A DNA stretch of 64,000 bases from Crocinitomix catalasitica ATCC 23190 (GTDB lineage Bacteria; Bacteroidota; Bacteroidia; Flavobacteriales_D; Crocinitomicaceae). Both the position numbers and the translations under genes were made by a program. This document shows positions 34,433 through 42,551 of the stretch, piece by piece. The stretch spans positions 298,957 to 362,956 of the forward strand of contig NZ_JHXV01000001.1 of the NCBI RefSeq assembly GCF_000621625.1. Direction: 5' to 3'. The stretch's first letter is position 1. Every line of letters starts with the position of its first letter. A model generated the notes under the pieces. The model had not been told where the DNA came from, searched no databases, and was given only the letters and a program-made list of their open reading frames with translations.

Positions 34433-35068
34433 ATGCCGTCTAAAAAACAATTTTTAATAAGCGGTTATTATGCGGGAATCATCTATTTTTCCGTATTAAT
34501 GATACTGATTACTTTACAGTATATCCCGGTAGATTTTAAAGCAGCATTTTTAAGAATTAAACAAGATGAAATTGCGTTGGTCCATTATCAATGGAGTTTT
34601 TTTATTCACGTTTATATCAGCATTTTTGTACTCTTATTAGGGATCACACAGTTCTCTAAATCTATTCGTTTAAAATATCGATCGTGGCATAAAGCTATGG
34701 GGAAGGCTTATGTTGGTTTGATCCTATTTTTAGCAGCTCCTTCCGGTCTTGTAATGGCTTTTTATGCCAATGGTGGTTTTTTCTCAAAATTAGCCTTTGT
34801 TCTATTGGCTGTTTTTTGGTTCTATTTCACTTTTAAGGCTTTTCAAAAGGTAAAACAAAAGGATTGGATAGGTCATCAAAAATTTATGTTGCGCAGTTAT
34901 GCCTTGACTTTGTCTGCCATTAGTTTGAGGTTGTTTAAATGGGGGTTGGTAGCCGTTTTTGAATGGCCTCCAATGGATAATTATCGCATCGTGGCTTGGG
35001 CTGGTTGGTTGGTGAATTTAATAATTGTTGAAATTTACATTTACTTCAATTTACGCAGAGCAATCTAA
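34433..35068 (+). CDS. DUF2306 membrane protein
   Basis: A 211-residue protein with about six membrane helices. The DUF2306 signature is seen in HYQWSFFIHVYISIFVLLLGITQFSKSIRLKYRSWHKAMGKAYVGLIL and in KDWIGHQKFMLRSYALTLSAISLRLFKWGL. The His residues (RSWHKxxG, GHQxFM) recall heme-binding membrane proteins. Function unknown. Probably co-transcribed with the YARHG lipoprotein gene. Confidence 0.82.
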   Translation: MPSKKQFLISGYYAGIIYFSVLMILITLQYIPVDFKAAFLRIKQDEIALVHYQWSFFIHVYISIFVLLLGITQFSKSIRLKYRSWHKAMGKAYVGLILFLAAPSGLVMAFYANGGFFSKLAFVLLAVFWFYFTFKAFQKVKQKDWIGHQKFMLRSYALTLSAISLRLFKWGLVAVFEWPPMDNYRIVAWAGWLVNLIIVEIYIYFNLRRAI

Positions 35069-35116
35069 ACTATGCATTAGAAAATCTACGGCGATTACTA
35101 AGTTTAATTCGTTAAA

Positions 35117-35143
35117 TTTAAGGTTCTAATTAATTACCTTAAA
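35117..35143. promoter_or_regulatory. Inverted repeat upstream of the protease gene
   Basis: TTTAAGGT and ACCTTAAA are perfect 8-base arms around 11 bases, ending 18 bases before the ATG at 35162. The symmetry suits a dimeric repressor site or an mRNA leader hairpin. Confidence 0.45.
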
Positions 35144-35161
35144 CGGCGTTAAACAAATATT

Positions 35162-36040
35162 ATGTTCAAAAAAGCTTATAAAATTGCAAGTAAATTTACC
35201 CACCCTTTAATTATTGGTATTCGTTTTTTTGATGGAACGATGGACAGTGGGATTGGCACTTTTGTGATTCTAAATGATGAAGGTTGGTTAATGACTGCTG
35301 GACATATGATGCATCCTTCAATTTTGGCTGTACAACATAAAAAGGAAATAGAACGATACAGAGCTGAGCAAGATAAGATCAATCAGAATTCGACATTGTC
35401 TATGGGGCAAAAAAAGAATCAATTGAAAAAATTGGTGTCCAATAAAAAATGGATTGAGCAATATGCACTTTGGATAGGTACACAAAAAACAATGATTGAG
35501 AAACAACATGTTTATGTCGAACAGGATATTGCTTTTATCAAGATCGATCCTAAATATGTGGCGAATCTAAAGGATTTTCCAGCTATTAAAGCCCCAACCG
35601 ATGATGATATTGGAGCAAGTGTATGTAAATTAGGATTTCCTTTTCACCCGGTTAATGCGACTTTTGATGAAGAGAAAAAACAGTTCGTAATTCCAGCAAA
35701 TTTATTCCCAATACCAAGGTTTCCAATAGATGGTATGTATACGCGAAACTTAAAAACGGGTAGGTCTAAGGATGATACTTATGATATCCTTTATCTAGAA
35801 ACGTCAACACCTGGTTTAAAGGGGCAGAGTGGAGGTCCTATTTATGATACTGATGGGAACATTATGGCTATCCAATCAAGAAATATGACCATACCACTTG
35901 GATTTAAAGGGCGTGTTGAGAACAATGGTAAATGGGTTGAAGAAAATCAATTCATGAATGTTGGTCTAGGTGTGCACGGAAAAATGATTGTGAAGTTCTT
36001 GGACGAATTAGGAATTAAATACAATCGCGCTGAAGGGTAG
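35162..36040 (+). CDS. Trypsin-like serine protease, cytoplasmic
   Basis: A 292-residue chymotrypsin-fold protease. The catalytic triad is visible: His48 in LMTAGHMM, Asp122 in EQDIAFIKID, and Ser223 in LKGQSGGPIYDTDGNIMAIQS. There is no signal peptide or membrane anchor, unlike DegP or secreted trypsins, and no PDZ domain. A Lys/Gln-rich probable coiled coil (about 58-100) is inserted between His and Asp. The nuclease-like gene follows 104 bases later on the same strand. Cytoplasmic trypsin modules are known as parts of bacterial conflict systems, so a defence role is possible but unproven. Confidence 0.8.
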   Translation: MFKKAYKIASKFTHPLIIGIRFFDGTMDSGIGTFVILNDEGWLMTAGHMMHPSILAVQHKKEIERYRAEQDKINQNSTLSMGQKKNQLKKLVSNKKWIEQYALWIGTQKTMIEKQHVYVEQDIAFIKIDPKYVANLKDFPAIKAPTDDDIGASVCKLGFPFHPVNATFDEEKKQFVIPANLFPIPRFPIDGMYTRNLKTGRSKDDTYDILYLETSTPGLKGQSGGPIYDTDGNIMAIQSRNMTIPLGFKGRVENNGKWVEENQFMNVGLGVHGKMIVKFLDELGIKYNRAEG

Positions 36041-36144
36041 GTGTTACTCGCTTAAAAATCAGACAGTCTCATTTTTTTAGTATATTCGTTTAAACCTAAC
36101 ACAACTTGTTTGAATGGTCTGAACATTCTACTAAAAATTATTAT

Positions 36145-37989
36145 ATGAAACTAGAAAATATCTTGGACCGAATGGGGTCTTTAGAAAAGAACTCATTTAT
36201 TAAAATTATAGACGGTATAATTAGCAATAATCCTAAAAATAAAAAGGAAATTGAAAAGATTCTGATCGCTTCAGACAAGGGTATTAAGTCGGTAGATAAT
36301 CAGAATATCACAAATATATTTTTACTAATCCAAGACGAATTCACAAAACATATTTTTGAAGCTTTTCAAGAAGTGTCATCACAGTTTGATATTCTTATTG
36401 ATATCATTATTCGTGATGGTAATTGTATAATGAAACAGGATTGGTTTTCTAGATTATATGAGAATGAAATAAAAAGTATAAAGATTAAAATTAAGGATGT
36501 AAAGAGTGAGATTGATGGAGAAAAATCGGAACTTAGTTTTAATAGAAACCGTGATTATAAAATTTATTATTCTTGCTTAAAGACGGCATATTTCAATGAT
36601 ATTGAAGCGAACAGGGAAGCGAAGATTAGTTCTGATGAATTATCCATTATGCTCACTTTGTCGAAAGTTTTAGGGTTGTCACAGGAGGACGTGAAATTAA
36701 TTAATTATACAATCTTGCCGATAAAAAAGTTAGAAGTTTTAGATGTAATTAATGAATTGAAGAATCTTGGCGTGTTGTTCTTCTCAAAGAAAGAGAATAC
36801 CGTTTATATTGCTGATGAAATGGTTAAAATCCTAAGAACCATACGTAAAAAGGAAGTTGCTCCAAAATATTACCGACGTACACTCAAAGTTTTAAGAGAT
36901 CCTATAATAAACCAAATAGCTCGGAATCATTCAATAGATAGATCTTTAGATATAAGTTCAAAAATTGAAATGATTTTAAAGCAAGGTATTTCATTTAGTC
37001 ATTTGCTTGCATTTGAGATTCATAAGCCGGATGCGACTTTAACTGAGAAAAAAAAGACATTGAATGATCTTTGTGAAACAAGTTTGAGTCTGAATAACCT
37101 AAAAGGTAGTACATTGGAAGAGAAGATTGGAAGTCTCATAGCACACTTTGAAGAGATTGAACAAGATGAAAAAGTTGGCATTAGTATAGATGGATTTGAA
37201 AAAATGTTAGTAGAGCTAAATGTTACTTTACCCAAATTAAATAAACAACTTAAAGCTATTTTCGAATTGCAAGAAGAGTTTGTTTTAAAGGCAGAATTCT
37301 TATTAGACTTCAATATTAAACCAAGGGATATTCTTGATCTTTTAACGAAGAATGACTTAGGTGTATTTATTAAGGCAAATGGTATAAAACAACGTGGAGA
37401 TGATATTCTAAATATTTTAGAGCATTATAAAGATGTTGAGAATTTATATCTTGAGAATTATGCTAATGTTGGTTATCGTAATCTAAATGGACTTAAGGAA
37501 AATGGTATAATAATTAGGGAGGCCGAATTAGGGTTGAAGTTTGAAGAGTTAACTAAAGTAATATTTAATGGGTTAGGGTTTAATGTCGATGAATCATTGA
37601 AAAACAGTATTAATACACAAAAGGATATGATGGATATTCTTTTAAATATTGGAAATAATGAAGTAATCATTGTTGAATGTAAATCCGTTAAAGAAAAAGG
37701 ATATAATAAATTTAGTACTGTATCGAGACAGTTAAAGTCGTATCAAAATCTAGCTTTGAAGAATGATTTGAGAATTGTGAAGATACTTTTGATAGCTCCT
37801 GAATTTAGTGATGATTTTGTTACTGATTGTGAATTAGATATTGAAATGAATCTTACTTTGGTTAAAGCTGAATCACTATCGAATATTTATAATGCTTTTA
37901 AAAGTTCTAAATATGATGTTTTTCCACACATTCTATTCCGTGATGTTGTCGTCAATGAGGAACGAATTTTAAAAGCTTTGTCGAAATAA
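36145..37989 (+). CDS. Large protein with C-terminal PD-(D/E)XK nuclease motif
   Basis: The ATG at 36145 is used; a TTG at 36106 would add 13 residues. The 614-residue chain is mostly helical for 450 residues. It includes a winged-helix-like part (about 195-240: LEVLDVINELKNLGVLFFSKKENTVYIADEM) and Lys/Glu-rich helices. The last 140 residues look like a restriction-type nuclease: KFEELTKVIFNGLGFNVDE, then DMMDILLNIG (Asp497) and VIIVECKSV (Glu511, Lys513). A conserved-looking helix QLKSYQNLAL follows. It looks AT-richer than its neighbours. No helicase or methyltransferase partner is adjacent. Confidence 0.65.
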   Translation: MKLENILDRMGSLEKNSFIKIIDGIISNNPKNKKEIEKILIASDKGIKSVDNQNITNIFLLIQDEFTKHIFEAFQEVSSQFDILIDIIIRDGNCIMKQDWFSRLYENEIKSIKIKIKDVKSEIDGEKSELSFNRNRDYKIYYSCLKTAYFNDIEANREAKISSDELSIMLTLSKVLGLSQEDVKLINYTILPIKKLEVLDVINELKNLGVLFFSKKENTVYIADEMVKILRTIRKKEVAPKYYRRTLKVLRDPIINQIARNHSIDRSLDISSKIEMILKQGISFSHLLAFEIHKPDATLTEKKKTLNDLCETSLSLNNLKGSTLEEKIGSLIAHFEEIEQDEKVGISIDGFEKMLVELNVTLPKLNKQLKAIFELQEEFVLKAEFLLDFNIKPRDILDLLTKNDLGVFIKANGIKQRGDDILNILEHYKDVENLYLENYANVGYRNLNGLKENGIIIREAELGLKFEELTKVIFNGLGFNVDESLKNSINTQKDMMDILLNIGNNEVIIVECKSVKEKGYNKFSTVSRQLKSYQNLALKNDLRIVKILLIAPEFSDDFVTDCELDIEMNLTLVKAESLSNIYNAFKSSKYDVFPHILFRDVVVNEERILKALSK

Positions 37990-38071
37990 AAAATCATTAA
38001 AACCATCCTCAAATTTCCAAAACCTATCCTTTATTTTAACTAACTTTACTGCTCTAAATCACGAATAAAAG

Positions 38072-38647
38072 ATGGGCGAATCATTCTTCGAAAATAAAGA
38101 ATTTAAACATGTGAATTACAGTGGTTCACCATTACCTAAGGGGGATTACGAACTTTGTATTTTCAATAATTGCGATTTTTTGAATGCAGACTTGATGGAA
38201 ATAAAATTCATCGATTGCGAATTCAATGATTGTAATTTTAGTGGCGCAAATATCAGTAATACGGCTTTCCAATCTGTTAAGTTTGAAGGTTGTAAAATGC
38301 TTGGATTACACTTCGAATATGCCAATCCTTTTGGCATGTCATTTTCATTTTCACATTGTCAATTGAATCATTCTTCATTTTATAAATTGAAATTACCGCG
38401 TATTACAATTAACTTTTGTAATCTTGAAGGTGTCGATTTTACCGAAGCGACATTGATAGGTGCTGATTTTGGAGCATCTGATTTTAAAATGGCAAGATTC
38501 GATCGAACGAATGTCGAAAAATCGGACTTTAGAGGCGCTACAAATTATCAGATTGACGTTGAGAACAACCGCATTAAAGGTTCGAAATTTAACCTTGACG
38601 AAGTAAGTGGTTTATTGACAAAGTACAATCTCAAAATTGAACAATAA
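38072..38647 (+). CDS. Pentapeptide-repeat protein, Qnr/McbG-like
   Basis: A 191-residue protein built of A(D/N)(L/F)xx pentapeptides, such as CDFLNADLMEIKFIDCEF, CNFSGANISNTAF, CNLEGVDFTEATLIGADFGASDF and RTNVEKSDFRGATNYQID. This gives a right-handed beta-helix. The layout recalls Qnr and McbG proteins, which protect DNA gyrase, but many such proteins have other roles. No toxin or quinolone-resistance context is seen. Confidence 0.85.
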   Translation: MGESFFENKEFKHVNYSGSPLPKGDYELCIFNNCDFLNADLMEIKFIDCEFNDCNFSGANISNTAFQSVKFEGCKMLGLHFEYANPFGMSFSFSHCQLNHSSFYKLKLPRITINFCNLEGVDFTEATLIGADFGASDFKMARFDRTNVEKSDFRGATNYQIDVENNRIKGSKFNLDEVSGLLTKYNLKIEQ

Positions 38648-38708
38648 TTCGAATGAACCATACGGTACAAAGATTGTATCAAGAGTCGAATATTAAATAT
38701 ATGGAATC

Positions 38709-39734
38709 TTGAAAAAAATACTCATTGTACTGCTATATTGTTTCCCGCTTATCGGAAAAGCCGATCTCAATCCAAGTTTTCTGTCGCTCGAATTAACTGC
38801 AGATAAATCTGCTTTTTCCATTGACGAAACATTGCAATGGAAAATTAGGTTTGTAAATGAAGGTGACCAATCGCGTGGTGTTTTATTGCCGGGCAGTCAA
38901 AACAAGGGAAATCGACTAATTTACTTCTCGTATTTTACCGTAAAAAACAATATCTATATGGAAGTGGCACGTGAGTCTGCCGAATTGAATATGGATACAA
39001 CAAGAATCGGTTACCATGATTTTAAATATATTCTAGCTAAGCAATCTTTAGCGATACCAATTTTTATGAATGATACGATTAACTACCCTGTTAATAATGC
39101 TGCCCATCATAAAATTCCAGATTTACCTATTGGCGAATATAAAGTGTTGGCTTGGTATGCTCCTTTTAGTGTAAAGAATGGGGCCTTGTTTTTTAATCGA
39201 ATCGATCCTTTTGGCCATATAGATGAAACGCATTATAATGTAAATCGTTTTAATGTATACGAAGATGGTTTAATGAGTAATTATATGGATATTGAAATAA
39301 CCACGAATCCAACGCCGGCGGTTGCATTTGAATATACGGAATTCTGTCCAGTAAATTGTAAGCTATGTGAGGCGATAGATGACAATAATTGGTCTAAAGT
39401 CAATGCCATAATTGATGATCAGACCTATTATACAAACGCGATAGATAGAAATTTTATAGATAGTAATTGGACACAACCCCATCGGAATGTGGCATTTTTA
39501 TATCATGGACCGGATGCCATTCTTGCCTCTATGCCATCTAGTACTTCTCGCCGAATTATTTTTCAGAATAAGGATGGGTATCACTATTACGACTTAACTT
39601 GGCAATTGGGTATTGTTTATGCTGGACGTTCTCGATTTTATTTGATTAAGAGATTATTTGCTCCAATGCGTATCGATATTCCAACTGAAAATCACGATTT
39701 TCAACAACTTGTTCGTTTCGAGCGTTTTGATTAA
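38709..39734 (+). CDS. Exported protein of unknown function
   Basis: A TTG start at 38709 begins directly with a good signal peptide (KKILIVLLYCFPLIGKA); an ATG at 38701 is out of frame and stops at once. The mature 320 residues have an Ig-like early part (LELTADKSAFSIDETLQWKIRFVNEGD) and a cysteine cluster (FCPVNCKLCEAID). An aromatic-rich end follows (HYYDLTWQLGIVYAGRSRFYLIKRLF). I do not recognise a family. Confidence 0.6.
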   Translation: MKKILIVLLYCFPLIGKADLNPSFLSLELTADKSAFSIDETLQWKIRFVNEGDQSRGVLLPGSQNKGNRLIYFSYFTVKNNIYMEVARESAELNMDTTRIGYHDFKYILAKQSLAIPIFMNDTINYPVNNAAHHKIPDLPIGEYKVLAWYAPFSVKNGALFFNRIDPFGHIDETHYNVNRFNVYEDGLMSNYMDIEITTNPTPAVAFEYTEFCPVNCKLCEAIDDNNWSKVNAIIDDQTYYTNAIDRNFIDSNWTQPHRNVAFLYHGPDAILASMPSSTSRRIIFQNKDGYHYYDLTWQLGIVYAGRSRFYLIKRLFAPMRIDIPTENHDFQQLVRFERFD

Positions 39735-39786
39735 ATTTGGTGACTGCTGTTTACATTAAAATATTAAAAATATGTTAAAAGCGAAT

Positions 39787-39824
39787 AAAAAAGAACGTTC
39801 ATTCTTTTTTATGTATTACCTTTG
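39787..39824 (+). promoter_or_regulatory. Operator and promoter of the TetR-nitroreductase unit
   Basis: AAAAAAGAA-CGTTCA-TTCTTTTTT is a perfect 9-bp inverted repeat (39787-39810). It ends six bases before the -7 box TACCTTTG (39817-39824). A repressor bound here would block the -33 region. Confidence 0.65.
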
Positions 39825-39845
39825 AACTGTCAAAAGACAAAAAGA

Positions 39846-40424
39846 ATGTTAAAACTTCAAAAAAGTAAAGATAAAAAGCAGGCCTTATTAAAGGCTACAC
39901 TACTATTGGTTAACGATGCTGGCTTTCAAGGAGCATCAATGGCTAAGGTAGCTAAGGTGGCAAATGTGTCGCCCGCAACAATCTATCTTTATTTTGAGAA
40001 CAAGCAAGATTTGATTAACCAATTGTATTTAAACGTAAAAGAAGAATTCAGCAAAAGTGCATTTAATGGAATTGATATGGCTCAACCCGTTAAAAAAATC
40101 TTTGAGCAAATTTGGTTTAATATCGCAGATTTTAAATTTAATGAGGTTGAAGAAGCGCAGTTTTTATCGCAATGTGATAATACGCCTTTAGTGGATGAAG
40201 AGTGTCGAGCAGAAGGCTTGAATCATTTGCAACCACTGCTGGATCTCTGGTTAAGAGGACAAGAAGAGGGGATAATTAAACCGTTATCACCATATGTATT
40301 GTACGCTTTTACCATTTATCCGATGGCTTTTTTAATGAATAAGCAAACCAAATCTCATTGTCCGTCGGATACAATTAAACTCAAAGAAACCTTTCAAGCT
40401 GCTTGGGACAGTATTAAAGTTTAA
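39846..40424 (+). CDS. TetR/AcrR-family repressor
   Basis: A 192-residue regulator. The HTH is at about 12-58 (KKQALLKATLLLVNDAGFQGASMAKVAKVANVSPATIYLYFENKQDLINQLY), the standard TetR pattern. The C-terminal ligand domain is divergent. The start at 39846 is chosen because a frame extending to 39822 overlaps the -7 box. It probably represses itself and the downstream nitroreductase gene through the two similar operator sites. Confidence 0.92.
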   Translation: MLKLQKSKDKKQALLKATLLLVNDAGFQGASMAKVAKVANVSPATIYLYFENKQDLINQLYLNVKEEFSKSAFNGIDMAQPVKKIFEQIWFNIADFKFNEVEEAQFLSQCDNTPLVDEECRAEGLNHLQPLLDLWLRGQEEGIIKPLSPYVLYAFTIYPMAFLMNKQTKSHCPSDTIKLKETFQAAWDSIKV

Positions 40425-40440
40425 CATTTTTTATTTAATC

Positions 40441-40470
40441 AAAAAAAGAATGAACATTTATTAATTTTTT
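40441..40470 (+). promoter_or_regulatory. Second TetR operator-like site, before the nitroreductase gene
   Basis: AAAAAAAGAATGAAC is the reverse complement of one half of the operator at 39787-39810 (AAAAAAGAATGAAC), followed by a weaker arm. It ends eight bases before the nitroreductase ATG. Confidence 0.5.
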
Positions 40471-40477
40471 AAGAGAA

Positions 40478-41110
40478 ATGGAATTATTAGACAAATTAAA
40501 TTGGAGATACGCCGCAAAAGCAATGAATGGCGAAAAAGTATCAGAAGAAAAAATTAACGCTGTTTTAGAAGCGATTTCTTTAGCACCTACATCAAGTGGT
40601 TTACAACCATTCGAAGTGATGGTGGTAACGAATCAAGAATTAAAAGAAAAAATTAGACCAGTTGCTTGGAATCAATCAGTGATTACTGACTGTTCGCACT
40701 TATTAGTTTTTGCTGCTTGGGATACTTATACTGCAGACAGAATCAATAAAATGTTCGACCTGACAAATGAAGTGAGAGAAATGAAGAATGAAGGTTGGGA
40801 AAATTACCGTCAGCAATTATTGGCAGCTTATCCAGGGCGTCCAGCTGAAGAGAATTTTCAACATGCAGCTAGACAAGCATATATCGGATTCTCAATGGCA
40901 ATTGCTGCTGCTGCATTCGAAGGCCTTGATAGCACACCGCTTGAAGGTTTCGATCCTAATTCGGTAGATGAAATTCTAGGACTTAAAGAAAAAGGTTTAA
41001 GAAGTTGTGTAATGTTACCTATTGGTTACCGTCAAACAGAAAACGATTGGTTAGTGAACTTGAAAAAAGTGCGTAAACCAATGGAAGATTTAGTAACAAA
41101 TTATAAATAA
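40478..41110 (+). CDS. NAD(P)H-dependent nitroreductase (NfsB-like flavoprotein)
   Basis: A 210-residue FMN-dependent nitroreductase/oxidoreductase. Family marks are KLNWRYAAKAMNGEKVSEEKI, then AISLAPTSSGLQPFEVMVVT, then QAYIGFSMAIAAAAFEGLDSTPLEGFDP and LGLKEKGLRSCVMLPIGYR. It probably reduces quinones or nitroaromatics in the cytoplasm under TetR control. A strong terminator follows. Confidence 0.92.
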   Translation: MELLDKLNWRYAAKAMNGEKVSEEKINAVLEAISLAPTSSGLQPFEVMVVTNQELKEKIRPVAWNQSVITDCSHLLVFAAWDTYTADRINKMFDLTNEVREMKNEGWENYRQQLLAAYPGRPAEENFQHAARQAYIGFSMAIAAAAFEGLDSTPLEGFDPNSVDEILGLKEKGLRSCVMLPIGYRQTENDWLVNLKKVRKPMEDLVTNYK

Positions 41111-41155
41111 AAGTAGTGCCGATTTAAAACGGTATATAATTTATTAAATAGCCAT

Positions 41156-41188
41156 AAAAAGGAGCAACTGAAGAGTTGCTCCTTTTTT
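41156..41188 (+). terminator. Rho-independent terminator after the nitroreductase gene
   Basis: A perfect 14-bp stem (AAAAAGGAGCAACT with AGTTGCTCCTTTTT) with a GAAG tetraloop and T-run. A frame of the next gene that reaches back to 41176 would overlap it, so that start is wrong. Confidence 0.93.
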
Positions 41189-41253
41189 ATTTTTACCTAA
41201 TTATTCGAATTTCAAGTTCAATTATTATTATTTTAAAGGCATACTCAATTAAC

Positions 41254-42540
41254 ATGGCGAAAAAGATAGGTTTAAAAGAAGCAATATCAATTGGAATAGG
41301 TGGAATGGTCGGAGGTGGAATATTTGCTGTGCTTGGTCTAGCGGTCGCATTAGCAGAAGGTGGAACACCAATCTCATTTTTAATTGCTGGTTTAATTGCC
41401 TTAATAACTTCTTATAGTTATGTGAAATTATCTTTGAAATATCCGGATAGAGGAGGTACAGTTAAATTTGTAAATCAAGGATTTGGCAAAGGTGTTTTTA
41501 GTGGTGGAATCAATAACTTGCTTTGGGTAAGTTATATCATCATGTTGTCATTGTATGCCTCCGCTTTTGGTTCGTATGCCCCAAATTTATTAGCTTTAAC
41601 TAATGATGTTGCCTTAGATGGACATATCTATGCTTCAATTATTGTCGTTTTTGCAACGGCGATTAATTATTATAGCATTAGTGTTGTAGGTAAAATTGAA
41701 GCGTATGCCGTAATCATTAAACTCATCATTCTTCTCGCTTTTGTAGGCTTTGGAATTTATGGACTATTCGGGAATCCGCATTTATCACAATTGTCACCAG
41801 AGAATTGGGAATCACCTTTTAAATTATTGACCGCGGGTATGGTGATTTTTGTGGCGTATGAAGGATTCGAATTAATAGCCAATGCCGCTCCCGATATTGA
41901 GAATCCCGAGAAAAATATACCTAGGGCTTATTATTGGTCAGTGATTTTTGTGATCTTCTTATATGTCATCATAGCGATTATAACGGTAGGTTCGTTAGCA
42001 TTCTCTCAAATTGCTACTGCGCAAGATTATGTATTGGCAGAAGCGGCTAAACCTATGTTAGGCAAGGTTGGATTCACGATAATAACCGTGGCAGCACTTA
42101 TTTCAACTTTTTCAGCTATCAATGCTTCTTTATATGGGGGAACAAAAGTGAATTATGAAATATCTGAAGATGACGAATTACCACATGAGTTTACCAGTAA
42201 ATTATGGAATCAACCTATTGGATTGATGGTAACTGCGGTATTGACTTTAATTTTGGTCAATACATTAAAGCTGGAGAGTATTTCAACCGCAGGTAGTGTT
42301 GGATTCCTTTTGATTTTTGCTGTGGTCAACTTCACAGGATTTAAATTGTCTAAAGAATTAAATGCCAATCGAATTATTCCAGTGATTGGATTTGTGTTCT
42401 GCCTTATCGCAATGATTGCACTATTGGTCCAGCATTTTTCAGTAAGCCAATCGGATGTTTATATCGCATTAGGAATAATACTTTTCTGCTTCTTATTTGA
42501 ATTCATTTATAAGCAAACAGAAAAGTCAAAAGGATTTTAA
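41254..42540 (+). CDS. APC-family amino acid permease
   Basis: A 428-residue transporter with about 12 membrane helices. The consensus opening is GLKEAISIGIGGMVGGGIFAVLGLAVALAEGG. Helix 6 reads MVIFVAYEGFELIANAAPDIENPEKNIPRA, typical of APC amino acid/cation transporters. The start at 41254 (MAKKIGLKEA) avoids the upstream terminator. The substrate is not determinable. It is convergent with the sulP gene. Confidence 0.9.
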   Translation: MAKKIGLKEAISIGIGGMVGGGIFAVLGLAVALAEGGTPISFLIAGLIALITSYSYVKLSLKYPDRGGTVKFVNQGFGKGVFSGGINNLLWVSYIIMLSLYASAFGSYAPNLLALTNDVALDGHIYASIIVVFATAINYYSISVVGKIEAYAVIIKLIILLAFVGFGIYGLFGNPHLSQLSPENWESPFKLLTAGMVIFVAYEGFELIANAAPDIENPEKNIPRAYYWSVIFVIFLYVIIAIITVGSLAFSQIATAQDYVLAEAAKPMLGKVGFTIITVAALISTFSAINASLYGGTKVNYEISEDDELPHEFTSKLWNQPIGLMVTAVLTLILVNTLKLESISTAGSVGFLLIFAVVNFTGFKLSKELNANRIIPVIGFVFCLIAMIALLVQHFSVSQSDVYIALGIILFCFLFEFIYKQTEKSKGF

Positions 42541-42551
42541 AAATCTTTCGA

